From positions 170,945,833-171,009,832 of the forward strand of contig OZ024743.1 in assembly GCA_964016885.1 (NCBI GenBank): a stretch of 64,000 nt of DNA, in the 5' to 3' direction. The position numbers were made by a program, and so were the translations under genes. The notes beneath the pieces are model-generated. The model did not search any database, was not told the origin of the DNA, and saw only the letters and a program-made list of their open reading frames with translations. Positions 1 through 12,559 of the stretch are shown piece after piece; position 1 is the stretch's first letter, and the number at the start of each line of letters is the position of its first letter. The DNA is from Eledone cirrhosa. Lineage: Eukaryota > Mollusca > Cephalopoda > Octopoda > Eledonidae.

Positions 1-50
1 ATAACTACTATAAGACCACTGTATCAACACCACAGTCATAACTACCGTAA

Positions 51-78
51 GACCACTGTATTAACACCATAGTCATAA
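51..78. repeat. 28-bp short monomer variant (first of many)
   Basis: The interval between successive GACC starts is 28 bp instead of 37. Nine bases corresponding to CTACTGTAA are missing, so GTCATAA runs straight into GACCACTG. The missing block lies between two TAA copies, which fits slippage or recombination between these 3-base repeats. Other checked examples are 1,372-1,399 and 2,139-2,166. The form recurs across the window as CATAAGACCACTG and usually directly follows a monomer ending in TACCGTAAG, so it belongs to a fixed variant pair and was not created afresh each time. Confidence 0.9.
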
Positions 79-744
79 GACCACTGTATCAACACCATAG
101 TCACAACTACTGTAAGACCATTGTATCAACACCATAGTTATAACTACTGTAAGACCACTGTATCAACACCACAGTCACAACTACAGTAAGACCACTGTAT
201 CAACACCATAGTCACAACTACTGTAAGACCACTGTATGAACACCATAGTCATAACCACCGTAAGACCACTGTATCAACACCATAGTCATAACTACTGTAA
301 GACCACTGTATCAACACCATAGTCACAACTACTGTAAGACCACTGTATCAACACCATTGGCACAACTACTGTAAGACCACTGTATCAACACCACAGCCAC
401 AACTACTGTAACACCACTGTATCAACACCACAGTCATAACTTCTCTAAGACCACTGTATCAACACTACAGCCACAACTACTGTAAGCCAACTGTATCAAC
501 AACATAATCACAACTACTGTAAGACCACGGTATCAACACCGTAGTCACAACTACAGGAAGACCACTGTATCAACACCACAGTCACAACGTTTGTAAGACT
601 ACTGAATCAACACCATAGTCACAACTACTGTAAGACCACTGTATCAACACCACAGTCACAACTACAGTAAGACCACTTTATCAACCCCATAGTCACCACT
701 ACTGTAAGACCACTGTATCAACACCATAGTCAGAACTACTGTAA

Positions 745-779
745 GACCACTATCAACACCACAGTCACAACTATTGTAA
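745..779. repeat. 35-bp monomer variant, copy 1
   Basis: This monomer reads GACCACTATCAAC, so two bases of the usual GACCACTGTATC are lost, giving 35 bp. Identical-length relatives occur at 2,833-2,867 and 7,418-7,452. The three occupy equivalent places in the domain 1 segments (offsets 2,088 and 4,585), so the deletion happened once and was copied. Confidence 0.85.
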
Positions 780-1030
780 GAACACTGTATCAACACCACA
801 GTCATAACTACTGTAAGACCACTGTATCAACACGACAGTCACAACTACTGTAAAACCACTGTATCAACACCACAGCCACAACTACTGTAAGATCACTGTA
901 TCAACACCACAGCCACAACTACTGTAAGACCACTGTATCAACACCATAATCACAACTAATATATGACAACTGTATCAACACCGTAGTCACAACTACTGTA
1001 AGACAACTGTATCAACACCACAGTCACAAC

Positions 1031-1048
1031 TACAGTAAGACAACTGTA
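1031..1048. other. Hairpin-capable variant joint (TACAGT / ACTGTA)
   Basis: A T-to-A change at monomer position 33 gives TACAGT (1,031-1,036), a perfect 6-base inverted repeat of ACTGTA (1,043-1,048) with a 6-base loop. The variant recurs widely (for example near 1,865, 3,120 and 52,390). The short stem is directly visible; whether it forms or matters in DNA or RNA is unknown. Confidence 0.5.
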
Positions 1049-2088
1049 TCAACACAATAGTCACAACGACTATAAGCCCACTGTATCAACACCATAGTCA
1101 CAACTACTGTAAGACCACTGTATCAACACCATAGTCACAACGTCTGTAATAGCACAGTATCAACACCATAGTCACAACTACTATAAGACCACTGTATCAA
1201 CACCACAGTCACAACTATTGTAAGACCACTGTATCAACACCACAGTCATAACTACTGTAAGACCACTGTATCTACACCATAGTCACAACTACTGTAAGAC
1301 CACTGTATCAACACCATAGTCATAACTACTGTAAGACCACTGTATCAACACCATAGTCATAACTACCGTAAGACCACTGTATCAACACCATAGTCACAAG
1401 ACCACTGTATCAACACCGTAGTCACAACTAATGTAAGACCACTGTATCAACACCACAGTCACAACGTCTGTAAGACCACTGTATCAACACAATAGTCACA
1501 ACTACTATAAGGCCACTGTATCAACACCATAGTCACAACTACTGTAAGACCACTGTATCAACACCATAGTCACAACGTCTGTAATACCACTGTATCACCA
1601 CCATAGTCACAACTATTGTAAGACCACTGTATCAACACCACAGTCACAACTACAGTAAGACAACTGTATCAACACCATAGTCACAACTACTGTAAGACCA
1701 CTGTATCAACACCATAGTCATAACTACTGTAAGACCATTGTATCACCAACATATTCACAACTACTGTATGACCACTGTATCAACACCATAGTCATAACTA
1801 CCGTAAGACAACTGTATCAACACCACAGTCATAACTACTGTAAGACCACTGTATCAACACCACAGTCACAACTACAGTAAGACAACTGTATCAAAACCAT
1901 AGTCACAACTACTGTAAACCACTGTATCAACACCATAGTCATAACTACTGTAAGACCACTGTAACAACACCACAATCACAACTACTGTAAGACCAATGTA
2001 TCAACACCATAGTCACAACGTCTGTAAGACCACTGTATCAACACCACAGCCACAACTACTGTAAGACCAATGTATCAACACCATAGTC

Positions 2089-3150
2089 ATAACTACTGTA
2101 AGACCACTGTATCAACACCACAGTCATAACTACCGTAAGACCACTGTATCAACACCATAGTCATAAGACCACTGTATCAACACCATAGTCACAACGACTG
2201 TAAGACCATTGTATCAACACCATAGTTATAACTACAGTAAGACCACTTTATCAACACCACAGTCACAACTAAAGTAAGACCACTGTATCAACACCATAGT
2301 CACAACTACTGTAAGACCACTGTATGAACACCATAGTCATAACTACCGTAAGACCACTGTATCAACACCATAGTCATAACTACTGTAAGACCACTGTATC
2401 AACACCATAGTCACAACTACTGTAAGACCACTGTATCAACACCATTGTCACAACTACTGTAAGACCACTGTATCAACACCACAGCCACAACTACTGTAAG
2501 ACCACTGTATTAACACCACAGTCATAACTACTCTAAGACCACTGTATCAACACTACAGCCACAACTACAGTAAGCCAACTGTATCAACAACATAATCACA
2601 ACTACTGTAAGACCACGGTATCAACACCGTAGTCACAACTACTGTAAGACCACTGTATCAACACCACAGTCACAACGTCTGTAAGACTACTGAATCAACA
2701 CCATAGTCACAACTACTGTAAGACAACTGTATCAACACCACAGTCACAACTACAGTAAGACCACTTTATCAACACCATAGTCACCACTACTGTAAGACCA
2801 CTGTATCAACACCATAGTCACAACTACTGTAAGACCACTATCAACACCATAGTCACAACTATTGTAAGAACACTGTATCAACACCACAGTCATACTGCTG
2901 TAAGACCACTGTATCAACACCACAGTCACAACTACTGTAAAACCACTGTATCAACACCACAGCCACAACTACTGTAAGATCACTGTATCAACACCACAGC
3001 CACAACTACTGTAAGACCACTGTATCAACACCATAATCACAACTAATGTAAGACAACTCTATCAACACCGTAGTCACAACTACTGTAAGACAACTGTATC
3101 AACACCACAGTCACAACTACAGTAAGACAACTGTATCAACACAATAGTCA
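2089..3150. repeat. Domain 1 duplicated segment, copy 2
   Basis: This is the counterpart of bases 1 to about 1,065. Part of it (about 2,105-3,089) occurs a third time at about 6,690-7,674. Landmarks confirming the third copy at offset 4,585 are CATAGTTATA (2,221 and 6,806), the CGG hairpin variant (2,616 and 7,201) and the 35-bp monomer (2,833 and 7,418). Confidence 0.8.
2833..2867. repeat. 35-bp monomer variant, copy 2
   Basis: This is the same 2-base loss as at 745-779. The body reads CATAGTC, whereas the first copy reads CACAGTC. Confidence 0.85.
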
Positions 3151-6100
3151 CAACGTCTGTAATAGCACAGTATCAACACCATATTCACAACTACTATAAG
3201 ACCACTGTATCAACTCCACAGTCACAACTACTGTAAGACCACTGTATCAACACCACAGTCATAACTACTATAAGCCCACTGTATCAACACCATAGTCACA
3301 ACTACTGTAAGACCACTGTATCAACACCATAGTCACAACGTCTGTAATAGCACAGTATCAACACCATAGTCACAACTACTATAAGACCACTGTATCAACA
3401 CCACAGTCACAACTACTGTAAGACCACTGTATCAACACCACACTCATAACTACTGTAAGACCACTGTATCCACACCATAGTCACAACTACTGTAAGACCA
3501 CTGTATCAACACCATAGTCACAACTACTGTAAGACCACTGTATCAACACCACAGTCACAACTACTGTAAGACCACTGTATCAACACCACACTCACAACTA
3601 CTGTAAGACCACTGTATCAACACCATAGTCATAACTACTGTAAGACCACTGTATCAACACCATAGTCATAACTACCGTAAGACCACTGTATCGACACCAT
3701 AGTCACAAGACAACTGTATCAACACCGTAGTCACAACTAATGTAAGACCACTGTATCAACACCACAGTCACAACGTCTGTAAGACCACTGTATCAACACA
3801 ATAGTCACAACTACTATAAGGCCACTGTATCAACACCATAGTCACAACCACTGTAAGACCACTGTATCAACACCATAGTCACAACGTCTGTAATACCACT
3901 GTATCACCACCATAGTCACAACTATTGTAAGACCACTGTATCAACACCACAGTCACAACTACAGTAAGACAACTGTATCAACACCATAGTCATAACTACT
4001 GTAAGACCATTGTATCACCAACATATTCACAACTACTGTATAACCACTGTATCAACACCATAGTCATAACTACCGTAAGACAACTGTATCAACACCACAG
4101 TCATAACTACTGTAAGACCACTGTATCAACACCACAGTCACAACTACTATAAAACCACTGCATCAACACCACAGCCACAACTACTGTAAGATCACTGTAT
4201 CAACACCACAGGCACAACTACTGTAAGACCACTGTATCAACACCATAATCACAACTAATGTAAGACAACTGTATCAACACCGTAGTCACAACTACTGTAA
4301 GACAACTGTATCAACACCACAGTCACAACTACAGTAAGACAACTGTATCAACACAATAGTCACAACTACTATAAGCCCACTGTATCAACACCATAGTCAC
4401 AACTACTGTAAGACCACTGTATCAACACCATAGTCACAACGTCTGTAATAGCACAGTATCAACACCATAGTCACAACTACTATAAGACCAATGTATCAAC
4501 ACCATAGTCACAACGTCTGTAAGACCACTGTATCAACACCACAGCCACAACTACTGTAAGACCACTGTATCAACACCATAGTCATAACTACTGTAAGACC
4601 ACTGTATCAACACCACAGTCATAACTACCGTAAGACCACTGTATCAACACCATAGTCATAAGACCACTGTATCAACACCATAGTCACAACTACTGTAAGA
4701 CCACTGTATCAACACTATATTCACAAATACTGTAAGACCACTGTATCAACACCACAGTCACAAATACAGTAAGACCTCTGTATCAACACCATAGTCACAA
4801 CTACTGTAAGACCACTGTATCAACACCATAGTCACAACTAGTGTAAGACCTCTGTATCAACACCATAATCACAACTACTGTAAGACCACAGTATCAACAC
4901 CGTAGTCACAACTACAGTAAGACCACTGTATCAACACCACACTCACAACGTCTGTAAGACCACTGTATCAACACAATAGTCACAACTACTATAAGCTCAC
5001 TGTATCAACACCATAGTCACAACTACTGTAAGACCACTGTATCAACACCATAGTCACAACTACTGTAAGACCACTGTATGAACACCATAGTCACAACTAC
5101 TGTAAGACCGCTGTATCAACACCACAGCCACAACTAGTGTCAGACCACTGTATCAACACCACAGTAATAACTACTCTAAGACCACTGTATCAACACCACA
5201 GCCACAACTACTGTAAGCCAACTGTATCAACAACATAATCACAACTACTGTAAGACCACTGTATCAACACCACAGTCACAACGTCTGTAAGACCACTGAA
5301 TCAACACCATAGTCACAACTACTGTAAGACCACTGTATCAACACCATAGTCACAACTACTGTAAGAACACTGTATCAACACCACAGTCATAACTACAGTA
5401 AGACAACTGTATCAACACAATAGTCACAACTACTGTAAGACCACTGTATCAACACCACAGTCACAACTACTGTAAGACCACTGTATCAACACCACACTCA
5501 CAACTACTGTAAGACCACTGTATCAACACCATAGTCATAACTACTGTAAGACCACTGTATCCACACCATAGTCATAACTACCGTAAGACCACTGTATCAA
5601 CACCATAGTCACAAGACCACTGTATCAACACCGTAGTCACAACTAATGTAAGACCACTGTATCAACACCACAGTCACAGCGTCTGCAAGACCACTGTATC
5701 AACACAAGAGTCACAACTACTATAAGGCCACTGTATCAACACCATAGTCACAACTACTGTAAGACCACTGTATCAACACCATAGTCACAACGTCTGTAAT
5801 ACCACTGTATTACCACCATAGTCACAACTATTGTAAGACCACTGTATCAACACCACAGTCACAACTACAGTAAGACAACTGTATCAACACCATAGTCACA
5901 ACTACTGTAAGACCACTGTATCAACACCATAGTCATAACTACTGTAAGACCATTGTATCACCAACATATTCACAGCTACTGTATGACCACTGTATCAACA
6001 CCATAGTCATAACTACCGTAAGACAACTGTATCAACACCACAGTCACAACTACAGTAAGACAACTGTATCAAAACCATAGTCACAACTACTGTAAACCAC

Positions 6101-7380
6101 TGTATCAACACCATAGTCACAACTTCTCTAAGACCACTGTATCAACACCATAGTCATAACTACTGTAAGACCACTGTATCAACACCACAGTCACAACTAC
6201 TGTAAGACCACTGTATCAACACCATAGTCACAACGTCCGTAAGACCACTGTATCAACACCACAGCCACAACTACTGTAAGACCACTGTATCAACACCACA
6301 GTCATAACTACGGTAAGACCACTGTATCAACACCATAGTCACAACTACTGTAAGACCACTGTATCAACACCATAGTCACAACTAGTGTAAGACCTCTGTA
6401 TCAACACCATAATCACAACTACTGTAAGACCACAGTATCAACACCGTAGTCACAACTACAGTAAGACCACTGTATCAACACCACACTCACAACGTCTGTA
6501 AGACCACTGTATCAACACAATAGTCACAACTACTATAAGCTCACTGTATCAACACCATAGTCACAACTACTGTAAGACCACTGTATCAACACCATAGTCA
6601 CAACTACTGTAAGACCACTGTATCAACACCATAGTCACAACGTCTGTAAGACCACTGTATCAACACCACAGCCACAACTACTGTAAGACCACTGTATCAA
6701 CACCACAGTCATAACTACGGTAAGACCACTGTATCAACACCATAGTCATAAGACCACTGTATCAACACCATAGTCACAACTACTGTAAGACCATTGTATC
6801 AACACCATAGTTATAACTACAGTAAGACCACTGTATCAACACCACAGTCACAACTAAAGTAAGACCACTGTGTCAACACCATAGTCACAACTACTGTAAG
6901 ACCACTGTATGAACACCATAGTCATAACTACCGTAAGACCACTGTATCAACACCATAGTCATAACTACTGTAAGACCAATGTATAAAAACCATAGTCACA
7001 ACTACTGTAAGACCACTGTATCAACACCATTGTCACAACTACTGTAAGACCACTGTATCAACACCACAGCCACAACTACTGTAAGACCACTGTATCAACA
7101 CCACAGTCATAACTACTCTAAGACCACTGTATCAACACTACAGCCACAACTACTGTAAGCCAACTGTATCAACAACATAATCACAACTACTGTAACAACA
7201 CGGTATCAACACCGTAGTCACAACTACTGTAAGACCACTGTATCAACACCACAGTCACAACGTCTGTAAGACTACTGAATCAACACCATAGTCACAACTA
7301 CTGTAAGTCCACTGTATCAACACCACAGTCACAACTACAGTAAGACCACTTTATCAACACCATAGTCACTACTACTGTAA

Positions 7381-7417
7381 GACCACTGTATCAACACCAT
7401 AGTCACAACTACTGTAA
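7381..7417. repeat. Reference copy of the 37-bp consensus monomer
   Basis: This copy matches the consensus at all 37 positions and serves as the numbering reference (G = position 1). Positions 5-9 are ACTGT, positions 19-23 are ATAGT (ACAGT in the other common form) and positions 29-35 are CTACTGT. The piece CTGTAAGACCA, spanning the monomer joint, resembles CTGTATCAACACCA at positions 6-19: ten of eleven bases agree once a 3-base gap is allowed. This suggests the monomer itself grew from a shorter unit of about 11-14 bp. Confidence 0.9.
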
Positions 7418-7452
7418 GACCACTATCAACACCATAGTCACAACTATTGTAA
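7418..7452. repeat. 35-bp monomer variant, copy 3
   Basis: This is the same 2-base loss, directly after the perfect consensus monomer at 7,381-7,417. No example of this length form was noticed in domains 2 or 3. Confidence 0.85.
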
Positions 7453-8951
7453 GAACACTGTATCAACAACACAGTCATAACTACCGTAAGACCACTGTAT
7501 CAACACCACAGTCACAACTACTGTAAAACCACTGTATCAACACCACAGCCACAACTACTGTAAGATCACTGTATCAACACCACAGCCACAACTACTGTAA
7601 GACCACTGTATCAACACCATAATCACAACTAATGTAAGACAACTGTATCAACACCGTAGTCACAACTACTGTAAGACAACTGTATCAACACAATAGTCAC
7701 AACTACTATAAGCCCACTGTATCAACACCATAGTCACAACTACTGTAAGACCACTGTATCAACACCATAGTCACAACGTCTGTAATAGCACAGTATCAAC
7801 ACCTTAGTCACAACTACTATAAGACCACTGTATCAACACCACAGTCACAACTACTGTAAGACCACTGTATCAACACCACAGTCATAACTACTGTAAGACC
7901 ACTGTATCCACACCATAGTCACAACTACCGTAAGACCACTGTATCAACACCATAGTCACAACTACTGTAAGACCACTGTATCAACACCACAGTCACAACT
8001 ACTGTAAGACCACTGTATCAACACCACACTCACAACTACTGTAAGACCACCGTATCAACACCATAGTCATAACTACTGTAAGACCACTGTATCAACACCA
8101 TTGTCATAACTACCGTAAGACCACTGTATCAACACCGTAGTCACAACTAATGTAAGACCACTGTATCAACACCACAGTCACAACGTCTGTAAGACCACTG
8201 TATCAACACAATAGTCACAACTACTATAAGGCCAGTGTATCAAAACACCATAGTCACAACTACTGTAAGACCACTGTATCAACACCATAGTCACAACGTC
8301 TGTAATACCACTGTATCACCACCATAGTCACAACTATTGTAAGACCACTGTATCAACACCACAGTCACAACTACAGTAAGACAACTGTATCAACACCATA
8401 GTCACAACTACTGTAATACCACTGTATCAACACCATAGTCATAACTACTGTAAGACCATTGTATCACCAACATTTTCACAACTACTGTATGACCACTGTA
8501 TCAACACCATAGTCATAACTACCGTAAGACAACTGTATCAACACCACAGTCATAACTACTGTAAGACCACTGTATCAACACCACAGCCACAACTACTGTA
8601 AGATCACTGTATCAACACCACAGGCACAACTACTGTAAGACCATTGTATCAACACCATAATCGCAACTAATGTAAGACAACTGTATCAACACCGTAGTCA
8701 CAACTACTGTAAGACAACTGTATCAACACCACAGTCACAACTACAGTAAGACAACTGTATCAACACAATAGTCACAACTACTATAAGCCCACTGTATCAA
8801 CACCATAGTCACAACTACTGTAAGACCACTGTATCAACACCATAGTCACAACGTCTGTAATAGCACAGTATCAACACCACAGTCACAACTACAGTAAGAC
8901 AACTGTATCAACACCACAGTCATAACTACTGTAAGACCACTGTATCAACAC

Positions 8952-10755
8952 CACAATCACAACTACTGTAAGCCCACTGTATCAACACCATAGTCACAAC
9001 TACTGTAAGACCACTGTATCCACACCATAGTCATAACTACTGTAAGACCACTGTATCAACACCATAGTCACAACTACTGTAAGACCACTGTATCAACACC
9101 ATAGTCATAACTACCGTAAGACCACTGTATCAACACCAAAGTCATAAGACCACTGTATCAAAACAATAGTCACGACTACTGTAAGACCACTGTATCAACA
9201 CCATAGTCAGAACTACTGTAAGACCACTGTATCAACACCATAGTCACAACTACTGTAAGACCACTGTATCAACACCATAGTCACAACTACTGTAAGAACA
9301 CTGTATCAACACCACAGTCATAACTACTGTAAGACCACTGTATCAACACCACAGTCACAACTAGTGTAAGACCACCGTATCAACACCACAGTCACAACTA
9401 CTGTAAGACCACTGTATCAACACCATAATCACAACTACTGTAAGACCACGGTATCAACACCGTAGTCAGAACTACTGTAAGAACACTGTATCAACACCAC
9501 AGTCACAACGTCTGTAAGACCACTGAATCAACACCATAGTCACAACTACTGTAAGACCACTGTATCAACAACACAGTCACAACTACTCTAAGACCACTGT
9601 ATCAACACCACAGTCACAACTACTGTAAGACCACTGTATCAACACCACAGTCATAACTACTGTAAGACCACTGTATCCACACCATAGTCACAACTACTGT
9701 AAGACCACTGTATCAACACCAGATTCAAAACTACTGTAAGACCACTGTATCAACACCACAGTCACAACTACTGTAAGACTACTGTATCAACACCACACTC
9801 ACAACTACTCTAAGACCACTGTATCAACACGACAGTCACAACTACTGTAAGCCCACCGTATCAACACCATAGTCATAACTACTGTAAGACCAGTGTATCA
9901 ACACCATAGTCATAACTACCGTAAGACCACTGTATCAACACCATGGTCACAACTACTGTAAGACCACTGTATCAACACCACAGTCACAACTACTGTAAGA
10001 CCACTGTATCAACAGCATAGTCACAACTATTGTAAGACCACTGTATCAACACCACACTCACAACTACAGTAAGACCACTTTATCAACACCATAGTCACAA
10101 CTACTGTAAGACAACTGTATCAACACCATAGTCACAACTACTGTAAGACCACTGTATCAACACCATAGTCACAACTACTGTAAGAGCACTGTATCAACAC
10201 CACAGTCACAACTACTGTAAGACCACTGTATCAACAACACAGTCACAACTACTCTAAGACCACTGTATCAACAACACAGCCACATCAACTATAAGATCAC
10301 CGTATCAACACCACAGCCACAACTACTGTAAGACCACTGTATCAACACCATAATCACAACTACTATAAGCCCACTGTATCAACACCATAGTCACAACTAC
10401 TGTAAAACCACTGAATCAACACCATAGTCACAACGTCTGTAATACGACAGTATCAACACCATAGTCACAAATATTGTAAGACCACTGTATCAACACCACA
10501 GTCACAACTACTGTAAGACCACTGTATCAACACCACAGTCATAACTACTGTAAGACCACTGTATCCACACCATAGTCACAACTACTGTAAGACCACTGTA
10601 TCAACACCATAGTCATAACGTCTGTAATACGACAGTATCAACACCATAGTCACAACTATTGTAAGACCACTGTATCAACACCACAGTCATAACTACTTTA
10701 AGACCACTGTATCCACACCATAGTCACATCTACTGTAAGACCACTGTATCAACAC
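8952..10755. repeat. 1,804-bp tandem duplication, left copy
   Basis: Landmarks recur at an offset of exactly 1,804: CACAATC at 8,952 and 10,756, and the CGG hairpin variant at 9,449 and 11,253. The left copy ends at 10,755, where its last monomer joins the start of the right copy in mid-monomer, as expected for unequal exchange between aligned 37-bp repeats. Only a few base differences were noticed between copies (near 9,810, 10,050, 10,277 and 10,306), so the event appears recent. Confidence 0.9.
9448..9463. other. Paired-substitution hairpin variant (ACGGT / ACCGT)
   Basis: Monomer position 7 is G instead of T and position 19 is G instead of A. Together they produce ACGGT and ACCGT, a perfect 5-base inverted repeat with a 6-base loop. 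At least 34 monomers with this pair were located, from about 528 to 63,248. The upstream neighbour normally carries CATAATC and the downstream part reads TAGTCAGAAC, or TAGTCACAAC in domain 1. The two changes nearly always occur together; a few copies carry only the first (near 27,412, 28,291 and 33,537). Descent of one variant monomer within the higher-order unit explains this most simply. Confidence 0.7.
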
Positions 10756-12559
10756 CACAATCACAACTACTGTAAGCCCACTGTATCAACACCATAGTCA
10801 CAACTACTGTAAGACCACTGTATCCACACCATAGTCATAACTACTGTAAGACCACTGTATCAACACCATAGTCACAACTACTGTAAGACCACTGTATCAA
10901 CACCATAGTCATAACTACCGTAAGACCACTGTATCAACACCAAAGTCATAAGACCACTGTATCAAAACAATAGTCACGACTACTGTAAGACCACTGTATC
11001 AACACCATAGTCAGAACTACTGTAAGACCACTGTATCAACACCATAGTCACAACTACTGTAAGACCACTGTATCAACACCATAGTCACAACTACTGTAAG
11101 AACACTGTATCAACACCACAGTCATAACTACTGTAAGACCACTGTATCAACACCACAGTCACAACTAGTGTAAGACCACCGTATCAACACCACAGTCACA
11201 ACTACTGTAAGACCACTGTATCAACACCATAATCACAACTACTGTAAGACCACGGTATCAACACCGTAGTCAGAACTACTGTAAGAACACTGTATCAACA
11301 CCACAGTCACAACGTCTGTAAGACCACTGAATCAACACCATAGTCACAACTACTGTAAGACCACTGTATCAACAACACAGTCACAACTACTCTAAGACCA
11401 CTGTATCAACACCACAGTCACAACTACTGTAAGACCACTGTATCAACACCACAGTCATAACTACTGTAAGACCACTGTATCCACACCATAGTCACAACTA
11501 CTGTAAGACCACTGTATCAACACCAGATTCAAAACTACTGTAAGACCACTGTATCAACACCACAGTCACAACTACTGTAAGACTACTGTATCAACACCAC
11601 ACTCACAACTACTCTGAGACCACTGTATCAACACGACAGTCACAACTACTGTAAGCCCACCGTATCAACACCATAGTCATAACTACTGTAAGACCAGTGT
11701 ATCAACACCATAGTCATAACTACCGTAAGACCACTGTATCAACACCATGGTCACAACTACTGTAAGACCACTGTATCAACACCACAGTCACAACTACTGT
11801 AAGACCACTGTATCAACAGCATAGTCACAACTATTGTAAGACCACTGTATCAACACCACAGTCACAACTACAGTAAGACCACTTTATCAACACCATAGTC
11901 ACAACTACTGTAAGACAACTGTATCAACACCATAGTCACAACTACTGTAAGACCACTGTATCAACACCATAGTCACAACTACTGTAAGAGCACTGTATCA
12001 ACACCACAGTCACAACTACTGTAAGACCACTGTATCAACAACACAGTCACAACTACTCTAAGACCACTGTATCAACAACACAGCCACAACAACTATAAGA
12101 TCACCGTATCAACACCACAACCACAACTACTGTAAGACCACTGTATCAACACCATAATCACAACTACTATAAGCCCACTGTATCAACACCATAGTCACAA
12201 CTACTGTAAAACCACTGAATCAACACCATAGTCACAACGTCTGTAATACGACAGTATCAACACCATAGTCACAAATATTGTAAGACCACTGTATCAACAC
12301 CACAGTCACAACTACTGTAAGACCACTGTATCAACACCACAGTCATAACTACTGTAAGACCACTGTATCCACACCATAGTCACAACTACTGTAAGACCAC
12401 TGTATCAACACCATAGTCATAACGTCTGTAATACGACAGTATCAACACCATAGTCACAACTATTGTAAGACCACTGTATCAACACCACAGTCATAACTAC
12501 TTTAAGACCACTGTATCCACACCATAGTCACATCTACTGTAAGACCACTGTATCAACAC
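10756..12559. repeat. 1,804-bp tandem duplication, right copy
   Basis: This copy follows the left one directly and has the same sequence of variant monomers, including the AATACGACAG and CTTTAAGACC forms near its end. After 12,559 the sequence continues with CATAGTC where the left copy passes into CACAATC, which fixes the right limit. Confidence 0.9.

Larger units (their letters stand above)
1..1065. repeat. Domain 1 duplicated segment, copy 1 (offset 2,088)
   Basis: Landmarks here recur exactly 2,088 bp downstream. CAGTCATA at 33 matches 2,121, the CGG of the hairpin variant at 528 matches 2,616, and the 35-bp monomer at 745 matches 2,833. The match ends near 1,067, where this copy reads AACGACTATAAG and the downstream copy switches to AACGTCTGTAATAG. 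Confidence 0.8.
6690..7674. repeat. Domain 1 duplicated segment, copy 3
   Basis: This repeats about 2,105-3,089 in the same order of variants. Near 7,675 it loses one monomer relative to copy 2 and the register changes, which marks the end of the shared stretch. Confidence 0.75.
1..8951. repeat. Domain 1: heterogeneous sub-array with ~2.1 kb and ~4.6 kb spaced copies
   Basis: This domain is recognised by variants rarely or never seen later. One is the AACGTCTG monomer followed by AATAGCACAG (near 1,148, 3,170, 3,345, 4,447, 7,780 and 8,858). Another is AATACCACTG followed by TATCACCACC (near 1,580, 3,895, 5,800 and 8,300). A third is the ATAAGGCC monomer (GGCC at 1,511, 3,820, 5,726 and 8,230). 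Stretches about 1 kb long recur: 1 to about 1,065 matches 2,089 to about 3,150 at offset 2,088, and about 2,105-3,089 matches about 6,690-7,674 at offset 4,585. Copies differ by more scattered single bases than the duplications in domain 2, so they look older. The right border is placed where the first 1,804-bp unit of domain 2 begins; it is a change of variant set, not a break in the 37-bp rhythm. Confidence 0.75.
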
